DNA from: Dasypus novemcinctus
Lineage: Eukaryota > Chordata > Mammalia > Cingulata > Dasypodidae
NCBI RefSeq assembly: GCF_030445035.2
Contig: NC_080682.1
Coordinates: 28,626,770-28,690,769, forward strand
Direction of reading: 5' to 3'
Length of the DNA stretch: 64,000 nt
In this document: positions 48,785-59,593 of the stretch, one piece after another
How the letters are laid out: every line of letters begins with the position of its first letter
Position numbering within the stretch: position 1 is the stretch's first letter
The notes under the pieces: model-generated
Databases searched by the model: none
What the model was told of the DNA's origin: nothing
The model's input: only the letters and a program-made list of their open reading frames with translations
Translations under genes and position numbers: made by a program

Positions 48785-50260
48785 TATACATGTGTTTTGT
48801 TCATGATGCCACTTCATTTAATTCATTTATTCAATAATTTTTATTGAATAACTACAATGTGTCAGACACTATGCAAACAATATAACAACCATAAAAGATC
48901 TGTGTACTCTTGATTCTTATGTTCTACCTGGGAGACAATGGAGAAATATACAGAAGTTAAGTGATATGCCATGGTAGAATGTGAAAAGTAATTTTAACAA
49001 AGACGACTAATGAATTTAGGGACAAGGTGATGACAAAGCAACTGGAAATGTTGTGTTCAGGTCAGCCCTTCATAAAAAGCTGTCATTTTATCAAATATTT
49101 GAGAGGAATGTGTTCCAATATGGGGACACTAGTGTAAAGGACCTTGTGCAGATGGTGGGCTGTGTAGTTTAAGGAATTTGAAGAAGTTCATCAAACAAAA
49201 GTGGCATTCTATCATGTAGGGGTGGTAGGTAATAATTAACTAAGTCTATGTATATGGATCGTAATAACTGTTATGAAGGAAAAAAAGGGGGGGGGGGTCC
49301 AGAGTATGGTTGGGTTTGCTCTTAAAAATAATTTATAGAAAATTCTTCAGTTGTGATGTCACATTAGAGCAAACCAAAGAAGTGAAATAGAGAGTCATAC
49401 AAATACCTGGAAGAAATGAAGCTCAGCAAATGAAATCATCAATACAGCTTTCTGTAATATTAAATACTTTTTTCCCTTTATCTGAATGCTTCGCATCATA
49501 TTGTTTTAATAAAAATTGGGTAAGATATATAATATTTTGAATTTTATATTTGATTCAGTCTGTTATCTATGTCTTTTTGAGGAATTAACTCTACATAATA
49601 AATGTATAATTAAATTTTTCTCTAATATATGAAATTTTACTATATTAATTTCTCTAAGTTCTTTTTATAAAACATATTTTTCTATCTTGTGCCCTTTTTC
49701 TTATTTGTTGTCTTTACTATTTTCAGATAGTTGCTCTGTTTTTCACCTATCCATTGTTATATTTCCTATACTTTGAGGGGCTAAGTAGTATACTATGAAA
49801 AATTCTAGCCTGTTATATGCTATGTTCTCCAAATATCCACAAAATTTGTCTTCATTTTTGAATGGACTACTAGCTTTGTCATGGATGTAAAAGGGACTTG
49901 GGATCTATAAGATAGAAAAATTTCAGTGTCATTCCATTTATTGTATTTTATAGAATACCATAGGTTATCAAAAATACCTGAAATAATTGACATAAGATTA
50001 GTTAAGGAAAACAATTGTGTTGTCTTTTTAAAGTGTATTTCAAATGCATCTTACAAGTAGCTAATGAGAACATAAACTCAAGGAATGCACATGGTCACCT
50101 GAAACATTGCCAGGGAATCCAAAATGTAACAGTCTGAGCAAAAATAATTGTCATTATTTGAAGCTTGTTAAATCAAACCCATTTTAAATTGAATGTTTAT
50201 GATCAGCAAATTCAAATGGAAATTCTATCTGAAAATTTTCAGACACTGGCTGTTGATCGT
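48785..50260. repeat. Duplicated intergenic block, copy B (right part)
   Basis: Collinear with 6,165-7,610. Non-coding. It contains an A7-G11 run at 49,281-49,297, absent from copy A. Homology ends near CAGACACTGGCTG (about 50,240), where copy A has GGACACTGACCC and MaLR sequence begins. Confidence 0.75.
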
Positions 50261-50734
50261 ACGCCATGGGAGTAAACTAGAGAACTAGGAGAATCAAACA
50301 GGAAGAATGATTGAAGAAAGGCAAGGAAATTCATGGCTCATTCTGGAAGTATTGGTATTACGGGGGGGGGGGGGGGAAACGGGTTATACAGAAGGTAAAG
50401 AGAGAGCCACTAGAAAAGAGATAGGTAGATACACCAGAACCAAATATGATGTGCATACTTAGAAGAATTGATATGGACATTTAAGCATAATTTTGTTCAA
50501 ATAAAGTAGTTTACAGTTTCTTGTGGAGGGAAATATAATGCAACATGTATTTGCTTCTACCAATAGAACAGGATGAATGTATTAATGATTAAAAACAATT
50601 AGATAATAATTTTTATATTATATAAATTAGTGCACAAACTACTTAAAATATTTTATAGAAGAGTACATATTCAATGTCATTGCAAGGTAATATTAACATT
50701 TTCAAATTAGAACTAGCATAAACATAAATAAGGT
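50261..50734. other. Intergenic DNA with a G15 run
   Basis: No gene. A run of 15 G (50,362-50,376), probably unstable in replication and sequencing, is the only notable feature. Confidence 0.5.
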
Positions 50735-52215
50735 ATGAATGCCCTTATGTTTCACATATTAAAAAGTAAGCTTGGAACAGCAACAATTCCCCGAATGCAA
50801 TGGCTAAGACCAATAAGGAAGGATGGTTCAACAATGTGCCCTTGATGCTAATGACTATGCTTGTGAGCCTGTGTGCCTGAAATAAGACTAGGTCTAGAGC
50901 TGCAGGGTGCCTAAGAGTTACCTCCTGAGAACCTCCACATTGCTCAAATGTGGCCAGTCTTGAAGCTAAACTCAGCATGTAAATGCATTGCCTTCCCCCC
51001 AGCATGGGACATGACTCCCAGGGATGAGCCTCCCTGGCACTGAGGGATTACTATCAAGTACCAGCAGATGATGTGGCTGGAGAACTTGAATAAAAGGGTC
51101 AACTCAGACCGGCAGGATATCTCAGCCTACATGTAATATCACGAGTTAAAAATGCTTTTTGACCTTGAATAAAAGGGAGAAATGGAAAGGACAAATGAGT
51201 TTATATGGTTAGGAGTCTCCAAAAAAGAGCCCAGAGGTCATCAGAGGGGTCGCCCTTATGCACACCTCAGCAGAGTCCCAGAGACAGCTAAAGTAGATAC
51301 GACCCCAGGTATTGGTTATTCTGAGGGATACAGAGACCCACAGGTTCTATGGTCATGGCAGATAGAGTTCAGTGCCATGTCAGTTGGCCCTACTTTGGAG
51401 TTTGTGTTCCTGAGTGTGATGGAGTTGGACTCAGATGTAATCTTTTTTCACAAGACTCTCCTGTCACTTTTATCAGACCCGTAGCTGGCGCTGGGGTTTA
51501 GTGTATACTCAGGGGACTTGAATCTCTGGACTGTCCATGTGATCACCAGGCCCTGAGTCTCAACAGACATGCAACTGCTGCCCTCTTGTTTATTGGACTT
51601 ACCCCAGCCAGCTAACATGGAGGTGAAGAAGATCAACCACCACATCAGGGAGCCAAGAGTGCCCACAACTGCAAACAGGAAAATTGTATCCATCATCCAA
51701 GTGGAATCTAAGCACCCTCTTGATACAGAGGTGGAGCAGACATAACCATCTCAGGGTCCACAGAATGGAGGAACAGATTATGGATTAAAGTGGACTTACT
51801 GATGTTCTGTTCTGGAACTATTGTGATTAGTAATGGAAGTAAATGTAGCATTGAGATGGAGAAAGTGGCTATGGTAACTGCTGAGGGTGGGGAGTGGGAA
51901 GAAGAGACGTGATGTGGGGCATTTTCAGGACTTGGAGTTTTTCTGGGTGGTATTGCAGGGACAGTTACTGGACATTGTATGTCCTCCCATGGCCCATTGG
52001 GTGGACTGGGGGAGAGTGTAAACTATAATGTGGACCATTGACCTTGTGGACCAGCAGTGCTCAGAGATGTATTCGCCATGATGTCCCATGATGATGGAGG
52101 AGGTTGTTGTTATGGGAAGAGTGGGGTGAGGGGGATGGAGGGTATATGGGGACCTCATATTTTTTTAATGTAACCTTAAATAATAAATAAAGATGAAGAG
52201 ATTAAAAAAAACATA
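50735..52215 (+). mobile_element. L1-like 3' end, longest uninverted copy
   Basis: Plus-orientation copy of the family seen at 15,380, 32,922 and 46,706, ending in AATAAATAAAGATGAAGAGATTAAAAAAAAC, with a polyadenylation signal and A-rich tail. It is continuous from about 50,757 (AAAAAGTAAGCTTGGAACAGC) through GACCTTGAATAAAAGGGAGAAATGG (51,160) and CACTTTTATCAGACCCGTAGCTGGC (51,460) to the tail, and so serves as the reference that shows the inversion in the 33 kb copy. No open frame above about 100 codons. A short AACATAA repeat on both sides may be part of a TSD. Identity as an L1 3'UTR is inferred from its insertion behaviour. Confidence 0.65.
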
Positions 52216-52800
52216 AGCATTATAGCATTATATTTAGAATGGAGAAATGGAAATCTCTGGTAGATAAAGAAATGAACAAAATAAAATCAGTTTAAGATAG
52301 CTCAACTAACATGAAAAATTCTAAGGAAACGATCTTAATTATACTCTATGATTCAAAGTAAAAATATACATGAGCTAAAATTAGTAAATAATATAATTAT
52401 AATAATATTATTTTTCAAATTGTAACAAATGTCTGCAAGGATGCATGGTCTTAGTAATGTGGCTTATATGAGAACTCTGTATTTTCTGCATGAGTGAATA
52501 GGTAAGCAGTAGACTCATTATATCACAAGAATAATTCAGTAATACATTTCATAAATGTTTTTTTATATTGTAAAATTATCTAATTTAAATTGTTATATTG
52601 TCAATGTAGCTCACAGGAGTCAGAATCCTATAAAATAAGAAGAAAAGGAAAATAAAAGTGAAAACAATTTATATATGTAAGCATACCTACATATACACGC
52701 AGATCTATCATATGATAACTTTAATCACTCCACTCCCAAGATAGAAGACTGATTTTATTTTGGAAGTTTGTTTTTGATAATATAAGAACTTCCTAATATT
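52216..52800. other. AT-rich intergenic DNA
   Basis: Nothing recognised; AT-rich without open frames. Confidence 0.4.
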
Positions 52801-52809
52801 TAAGACAGA

Positions 52810-53460
52810 TAATTCTGGTTGAAACACTCCTCTGTGACCCTGAGGGATGGAATTATTTTGCACAAAGACCCTGCATACATGCACCAAAATGTCTCATACA
52901 CATTCCCAATCAAGATAAGTGAGTCTTGTGTTCTTGCATCATTTAGCTCCATGCCACCTTTTCTCTCCTCTTTTCAAGAAACCTTTTGTATACTGCATAG
53001 CACTTCTTGGTGTTTAATTCCTTGCCTGGACCCCACCTCATGGATGAAAGCTTCCCTAAAGAAACATTTGTATGATGCACCCATGTCTGCCTGAATTTGG
53101 GCTCCTGAACAAGGACAGTAACACCCTGGGAACTAAGGCTATATTTCTGCAACAGCACAGTGGCCCAAATGAAGCAAAGTGGGTAATAATCAATATTACT
53201 GAGGGTTTGATAAAGATAAGGCATTGGAAGCCAGAGATTGGAGAAGGTCATACGGAAAGAAGCCAGAAGTCAGTGGGAACAATAAGAGCAGATGCAAGCT
53301 GTGGGAGAAGCCCAGGAACCCAGAGGATGGCAATAAGCCAGCACCTGAAATCTACAAACTTTGGGCAGAATGCAAGTCTTATCAACAACTTGAACTTGGA
53401 CATCTAACCTTTAAAACCATTAAATGCCTTATGGGTTGGCTTTTGTCATAGAAGTCTGGC
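52810..53460. other. Unassigned repeat-like DNA
   Basis: The first 75 bases (CTGGTTGAAACACTCCTCTGTGACCCTGAGGGATGG ... ATACATGCACCAA) match 8,467-8,535 closely, so this is either a repeat or a further patch of the segmental duplication. Overlapping short open frames of 75-111 codons occur on both strands between 52,819 and 53,451, but I recognise no protein. Confidence 0.4.
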
Positions 53461-53559
53461 AAACTTAAAGGGATTTTTTACAGAACTGACATGATATACA
53501 TTAAGGGTTTTGTTGCATAAATCTGCTCACAAGATGACTGTGGGGTTTACCAAGTCTGA

Positions 53560-54120
53560 ATTCTGTATTGCAGACTTTGAGTTGGAAACTCCCAAAAAGA
53601 TGAAATTAAGTTTCCCAATAGAAGATGGATTGCTGAAGTAGAAGCAGAACTTTATTGTTTTGCCTTCTGAAATGCTCAGTTCTCGCTTTTAAGATCTCCA
53701 AACATTTGAATGGAGACACTCCTCACATTGCTTTAGCAATCTGCTTTGTTTGTTTTAGATGAAATGAGTTGTAAATTCAATCAACTGCTTATAGATGCAA
53801 ATCCATCTTTGAAATATCTTCACAGTGACAGTCAGGCAAGGCTAATTAGTAAAATCAACTGGACACCAGAATCTACCCAAGTTGAAACATGAATTAACCT
53901 TCCCAGTCCATACTGTTTCTCAACTTGGCATTCCTACACATAGAGTGCAGAAACATAGACATGCTTCTTCTTAACATAATACAGCTATCCTGTCTAGAAT
54001 AGATAATTCACTCTTTTCTGAGAAGAATGTGCAAATCCTTGGTGATAGTCTTACTATGAAACTTTAATACAAGCACATAAAATATTTACAATTTGTATTT
54101 ATGATAAAGGGGAACAAAAT
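53560..54120 (-). mobile_element. ERVL LTR (MLT2-like) with a little internal DNA
   Basis: Plus-strand landmarks of an antisense MLT2-type LTR: AAATTCAATCAACTGCTTATAGATGCAAATCC, ATATCTTCACAGTGACAGTCAGGCAAGG, and CCCAAGTTGAAACATGAATTAACC at about 53,875-53,903. Then TCTCAACTTGGCATTCCTACACATAGAG, resembling the internal start TTTTCAACTAGGCACTGATG at 16,447. It is a remnant of a second ERVL insertion. Confidence 0.55.
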
Positions 54121-54174
54121 GTAAGCTAATTAAACAAAGTTAGTTGTTTAATTATCATAGTTGTTTAACTATGA

Positions 54175-54175
54175 G

Positions 54176-54237
<62 letters not shown>
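54175..54237. repeat. (GATA)n tetranucleotide microsatellite
   Basis: About fifteen uninterrupted TAGA units are seen directly. The purity suggests a young, length-variable locus. Confidence 0.95.
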
Positions 54238-54429
54238 TTGGAAAGCATGGGTCAGGGTGCCTATAAAACCAAAGGCTGCACCTTGTACATTGATCACTCC
54301 TAAGCTTATATATTGAAACTTATGGCTCCTTGACCTACCCTGCCCCTCAACGCTCTCTCCTATACTTGAATGAATTCAAAGCTCTCACCAAAGCTGACCT
54401 GTTCAGGCCTATGCAGGAGATCTGGCCCA

Positions 54430-54702
54430 CAAGAGGGCTGACCTTTGCAGAGAGCTGGCACAGCAAGATGATGCAACTAAAAGAGATAAAGAGGAGAGAC
54501 AAAAAGAGATGCAGCAGACCAGGGAGTTGAGGTGGTGCAAGAGATTGAATGCCTCTTTACTACTACAGAAGGTCCCAAGATCAGTTCCCAGTGCTGCCTA
54601 GAGAGAATGCAATCAGACACAGAAGAACACACAGAGAGCAGACAGCAAGCACATGACAACAAGGGGATAGAGAGAGAAAAATAATAAAACTTAAAAAAAA
54701 AC
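54430..54702 (+). mobile_element. Decayed DAS-type SINE 3' portion
   Basis: Carries family phrases GGCACAGCAAGATGATGCAACTAAAAGAGA, CAGTGCTGCC, CACAGAAGAACACACAGAGAGCAGACAGC and a final AATAATAAAACTTAAAAAAAAAC tail. A stretch of about 90 bases (AGCAGACCAGGGAGTTGAGGTGG ... GGTCCCAAGATCAGTTCCC) sits within the family body and resembles a second tRNA-like head (short B-box-like element), so the copy is rearranged or composite. Confidence 0.6.
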
Positions 54703-54756
54703 TAGTTGAGGGAGCTATGGGAGAAGGTCTACATGTGGTAAGATGGGAAAATGTTC

Positions 54757-55386
54757 ATTGTTTTAATTTGCCAAAAGACTGCCAATAGAAAGTACCAAAA
54801 ATGTGTTGGCTTTTATAAAGGGTACTTATATGAGATAAAGGCTTACAGCACAAAGGCTATGAAATTTCAAATCCAATTCTCACAGAGATGCTTTCTCAAA
54901 CTCAGCTAATGTTGATACCAGTGTGTTCCCATGTGGTGAAGCAAGATGGTTGCCATTTTCTATGAGGTATTATCCTTCCCCACCAGTCTTACTATCTCCT
55001 CCTTAGCTGCTCCATGGGCCCAGCCTCTTAGGGCTTTGTGGTTAAGTAGGCCTGTAGTCCCCTACTCCTGGCATAGGTCTTGTTCCTTACAGCTTATGTC
55101 CTTGCAACTCATCTATGGACAAAGCTGTAGTCTTTTCTCTCAATGGCAGTTCCTGTTTTCCTTTTCTGTCCATTTTTATCAGCCCCAGCAAGAAGACAGG
55201 GACTCAACCTAAGTCAGGCCTTAGTGATATGGTAGAATCAAAACCCTAAAATCAATCTTAACAGGTAATCTAATCAAAGGCTCCACAACTGAATTTAATG
55301 CCATCTAAGGGTATCACACCCAGAGAAACAGATTAATTTATAAACATGATTTTTTCAGGATTCATTAAATAATCTCAAACTGCACA
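54757..55386 (-). mobile_element. MaLR-like LTR
   Basis: Minus-orientation LTR. It starts TGTTTTAATTTGCC and shows GTTGGCTTTTATAAAGGGTACTTATATGAG, closely matching the GGTTTTTATAAAGGGTATTTATTTAGGG of the LTR at 24,650. Later blocks are GACTCAACCTAAGTCAGGCCTTAGTG, AATCAAAACCCTAAAATCAATC and TAATCTAATCAAAGGCTCC, ending in AATCTCAAACTGCACA. Confidence 0.65.
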
Positions 55387-57263
55387 TGCATTTATCTTAG
55401 AACTCTGTCTACTAGGACTGGAAATTAAGAACGATAGGAACAGAGGGAATGTTATAGAATACACCTTGGTTTGCATAGTTTCTCCTATAATTCACCAATT
55501 TAATTTTAACAGCCTTGGGGTGAGAGTAATTAATAATTCAATTGCCAAGTTTCAGTAAGTAAAGAAAAAGACCTTGAAAGGCTTGAAAAGCTTTTTTTGA
55601 AATTATGATTGAAATAGATTAAAAAAGCATAATATAAGAGAATCTGATAGTATGCTTTGAAGTTGTTCAAAATTTTAGAGTAGTATAAAAAAGAAGTTTT
55701 AGCCTCCTATGTAGGAAGGAAAAGCATATTTCTTGCATAAAGTATAATTTTTTTATTTTATTTGACTTTGGTATAATCCCCCTAGGTTTATTTGGATACT
55801 AATAAAATAGATTAGCTTTGCATTTATTACATCTTTAAAATAATGAAAATTGTGAGTTTCTGTTTAAAGGAAGTAAGTTAAAAAAGAGACTGTAGATCTG
55901 TCCTAAAGTAAAATGACTAATTTTTCACAGAACAAGATGAGGTAAGTAAGATAAAAATTAAATCAATATGAAAAAGTAAAAGGTCTGTGGAATTATTTGT
56001 CATAGTCAATGCTGACTAAAATTTAATAAGCTTGTTTAGAGGATAGTATTTTATCATAAGATAAAATAGCATGTTTTCCATGAGAGTGGGAAGATATAGG
56101 GCAAAATATTAATGGAGATGAAAAGTCATAGAGGACTCGCAAAAGTAAAATTTTTTGAGGACAAATTTAATAAGTTTAAGTAAGGATGAAATTTGTCTTG
56201 AGATGAAGTAACTAATCTATGTGGTTATGTATTATTATAGGAAGTTTGTAGAAGCATTTTCTAAGCTGAAGGACTTCAATTTAAATGGCTGGTTCCAGGA
56301 AGTCATTATTAAGTAGAAATCTATGAATTAATACTAACAACAAAAAGTAACTTCATAGCGGAGAAACCTGTCAGACACCTCCTCAATCCTTTAATAATAA
56401 ATACTAAATCCAGTATTTACTACTTATTTCAGACACTTAATATTTGCAGAAATCAATGTTGCATTTACCATTTTGAATGATTTTTTTAAAGAATAACCCT
56501 CATTGTTGAAAGTTAGTGTACTCTTAGTGTGCACATATTAGTGTTCCAAAAGGCATGTGAACATATTAAGGAGGTGGTAGTGGGAAGATAGTCTTGATTC
56601 CATTGGAAATCTTATGTCTTCATAAAATAATTGGGAAAATAGTTATGTTTTTCCTGCTCTGCTGAAATTTATACATCATAACTGCATATCTGATAATGAA
56701 CAATGTGGAAGCTGTTCATTTTATCTGAATTAAAACACATTCAATAAAAATATATAGTAAGTTTTGTTCTATATATTATGGGTCACATGAGAAATGTTTG
56801 GGAAGTATTGCAAAATTGAAGGCAATTCTTAATCCTTTCTTTGTTAAATCTAGGTAAGCAAAATGTTACTTATATGCTATTTCTTTATTTAAAGATCATA
56901 TAAAATTCTTAAGACTTAAGTTCTCACTGTCAATGTTCTTTCTAATACTGATACATATAGTGGATTTGGTCATAATTTTAGTAATTCTTAGAAGAATGTG
57001 ATATGTTGTGAAAACAAGCAAAATCTCTTATTTTTCACACTGCTCTTCACTGATACATCTTTAGAAGAGTATGCAGTCAGCTCATCATCAACAAAGGGAC
57101 ATTAAAGGAGAAGCAAGGCAAATCTATAAACTATATTTTACCTATTGATTAATGTAATATTGGTAAAAGTAAAATGTAAAATGATATAAAACTTTTACTA
57201 TATTCTATAGTAATAGATTTATAAAAACAGCTTTATTTAAAACACTCATAAAGAAGTAAGAGA
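55387..57263. other. AT-rich DNA upstream of the young L1
   Basis: No gene or familiar repeat recognised. This is the insertion target of the full-length L1; the left target-site duplication must lie within the last few bases (around AAGAAGTAAGAGACGAGAG), but its partner is beyond the window. Confidence 0.45.
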
Positions 57264-57275
57264 CGAGAGAGGGGG

Positions 57276-57287
57276 CAAGATGGCGGC
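57276..57287 (-). promoter_or_regulatory. YY1-type site at the L1 5' end
   Basis: CAAGATGGCGGC is the reverse complement of GCCGCCATCTTG, the YY1 consensus. In human L1 a YY1 site at the same position, a dozen bases from the 5' end, directs accurate transcription initiation. The placement and sequence are seen directly; the function is inferred from that family knowledge. Confidence 0.85.
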
Positions 57288-57540
57288 TGAGTGAACATCC
57301 CTGTTAGAGTCTTCTGCAGGGAATCGGCTGGGCGGCGTTGGAGACTCTTTGGGACCGGATTGTTTCGGGATTTTTGCTGGTCCGGAGGTGTCTGGACATC
57401 GATTTGGAGGGAAGGTAACAGAGAGGATTCGTCTGTGAAATATACACGGAGATCCCAGCTACCTGCAGAGGATTCCCTTCTTGGGTAGGCGGAGACGAGG
57501 CATCTAGCCCCGCTCGGTGGGGCTGAGCCAGGCCGGGCCG

Positions 57541-58305
57541 GGCCGCGGTAGCGTTTGGAGCCGGGCGGGGCCGGTGCAGGCCCCGGCTGCGGGCCGCGGT
57601 AGCGCTTGGAGCCGGGCGGGGCCGGTGCAGGCCCCGGCTGCGGGCCGCGGTAGCGCTTGGAGCCGGGCGGGGCCGGTGCAGGCCCCGGCTGCGGGCCGCG
57701 GTAGCGCTTGGAGCCGGGCGGGGCCGGTGCAGGCCCCGGCTGCGGGCCGCGGTAGCGCTTGGAGCCGGGCGGGGCCGGTGCAGGCCCCCGCTGCGGGCCG
57801 CGGTAGCGCTTGGAGCCGGGCGGGGCCGGTGCAGGCCCCGGCTGCGGGCCGCGGTAGCGCTTGGAGCCGGGCGGGGCCGGTGCAGGCCCCGGCTGCGGGC
57901 CGCGGTAGCGCTTGGAGCCGGGCGGGGCCGGTGCAGGCCCCGGCTGCGGGCCGAGGTAGCGCTTGGAGCCGGGCGGGGCCGGTGCAGGCCCCGGCTGCGG
58001 GCCGCGGTAGCGCTTGGAGCCGGGCGGGGCCGGTGCAGGCCCCGGCTGCGGGCCGCGGTAGCGCTTGGAGCCGGGCGGGGCCGGTGCAGGCCCCGGCTGC
58101 GGGCCGCGGTAGCGCTTGGAGCCGGGCGGGGCCGGTGCAGGCCCCGGCTGCGGGCCGCGGTAGCGCTTGGAGCCGGGCGGGGCCGGTGCAGGCCCCGGCT
58201 GCGGGCCGCGGTAGCGCTTGGAGCCGGGCGGGGCCGGTTCAGGCCCTGGCTGCGGGCCGCGATAGCGTTTGGAGCCGGGCGGGCCCGGGTCAGGCCGCGG
58301 CGGGT
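57541..58305 (+). repeat. 51-bp GC-rich monomer array in the L1 5'UTR
   Basis: Fourteen near-identical 51-bp units (57,541-58,254), then a degenerate fifteenth to about 58,305. Each unit begins GCCGCGGTAGCG and contains GGAGCCGGGCGGGGCCGG and GCAGGCCCCGGCTGCGG. Each has eight CpG dinucleotides and a GC box (GGGCGG), a typical Sp1-family site. Differences between units are few (for example GCGTTT in unit 1, CCCCCGC near 57,785 and GAGGTAGC near 57,953), which points to recent expansion or homogenisation. Rodent L1 promoters are also built from tandem monomers, though of unrelated sequence and about 200 bp. As 51 is a multiple of three, no stop arises and long false open frames cross the array on both strands. 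Confidence 0.95.
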
Positions 58306-58479
58306 ACGGAGCCGGGCAGGGCCGGTCCAGGCCGCGGTGGCGGGAGGTGGATGCCGGAGCCGGCTGGGCCGCTGTAGCGAGCGGAGCTGGGCGGAGCCAG
58401 GCCAGGCCAAGGCGGCGTGAGGAGCCGGGCAGAGCCGGTCCAAGCCTCCGCGGCGGGCGGAGCCGGGCCTGCGGAGGGG

Positions 58480-58551
58480 TTTCTGTTTTTTTTGTTTTTT
58501 TTTTTTTTTTTGTTTGTTTGTTTGGTTTTTTTTTTTTTTTTAATTTTACTT

Positions 58552-58584
<33 letters not shown>
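58480..58584 (+). repeat. T-rich tract in the L1 5'UTR
   Basis: About 105 bases, nearly all T with a few G, A and C interruptions, between the GC-rich array and the rest of the leader. On the minus strand it would be a poly(A)-like sequence. A T-rich, C-rich leader continues to about 58,950. Confidence 0.9.
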
Positions 58585-58586
<2 letters not shown>

Positions 58587-59593
58587 CATCTGCAGTACTG
58601 GGGAGTTCGTGGGCCCTGGGCGGCCTATTGGGGGTTTGTGGGAAGGGAGGTGCTTGCAGACCCATTTGGGCAGACAGACGGGGGGGTTTTAGGGCAAAGC
58701 GGGGGGAAGTTGTTGTTTTAGATAGTGTTGCAATTGTGACACGTGTGTACCTGTATCTCTCTTCTCCCTATCCGTTCCCCACCGTTTGCCCATCCTCTTT
58801 TTTTTTTCTTCCTTTCTTCTTGCCTTTCTTTTTTCTCTATTATAATTAGTTTGTTTTTTTGTTTTTGTTTTTGTTTTTTTTTCGGTTTTCTCTTTCCCTC
58901 TTGTCCCTCATCTTCCACTTATTTTTACTTTAATTCAAGTATACAATAGGTGCTACAGGGAACACCTCACATTTGCTGGGTTTTCCCATCCTCCACTGCC
59001 TCATTTCTGTGTGAACTGATTTAGGCTACCTACACTATCCCCCTTCCCCTGCATCTTGATATCCACTATCATCTACTGTCTCTCCTATATTCCACCCCCC
59101 ACCTCCCGTTCTTTGATCCACAAAGTGTCTAACTCTTAATTTCTAATACCTTTGTTCTGTTTTCTGTCTATTATCCACTCTTGAAACTATTACCTTTCTT
59201 TTCTTTTTCCCTCTCTCATGAAAACAATAGCTGTGTAGTTCATACCATATTCCTCCCAAATTCAGTCATCAACTTCATAAAAGGTACTCTACCTACAGCT
59301 ATAACTCTATACAATCTACATGAATCTAACCTCCATCCTTCCAGATCTCATATTCCTGCTTTATTAACATACATCACCAATACAACTTTACACTTTTCCC
59401 TTGCTTACACAATTGCCTTTCCCCAACACTAATACTTTCCTCTAAAGTGAACTTAACCAACAACAAGTAACTAGAATAAGAAGAAAAAAGTGACAAAGAG
59501 AAGATATAACACCTGTGCAAAAATAACAACTAATTAACCTCCAAGAGCAGACAAAGAAGCTAAGGAACTGATTAAATTCGTCAAAATAAAGAG

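Larger units (their letters stand above)
43475..48785 (+). mobile_element. Old L1 broken by four later insertions
   Basis: Plus-orientation degenerate LINE-1. The first part (about 43,475-43,905, AATCAAGATGGTAGTATAAGG onward) looks like an L1 5' region. ORF2 pieces follow: endonuclease/RT at about 44,320-45,980, with a degenerate catalytic motif around GATGCCATGATCCTC (45,661); then 46,440-46,705; 47,740-47,925; and 48,372-48,780, whose text matches the C-terminal part of ORF2 in the young L1 near 63,640-63,920 (TTCATCAAAATTAAAAACTTTTGTG; CAACACAATTAATAATTGGG). The interruptions are an LTR (about 43,905-44,317), a SINE (45,996-46,425), an L1-like 3' end (46,706-47,735) and an LTR (47,930-48,371). 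No frame is usable. Confidence 0.75.

Noticed and set aside
57304-58443. Long open frames on both strands through the GC-rich repeat (379 codons minus, 286 codons plus)
   Set aside because: The 51-bp unit is a multiple of three and lacks stops in these frames, so the frames follow from the repeat. The proteins are 17-residue repeats of Ala/Pro/Arg/Gly with no domain, and the DNA is the L1 5'UTR.
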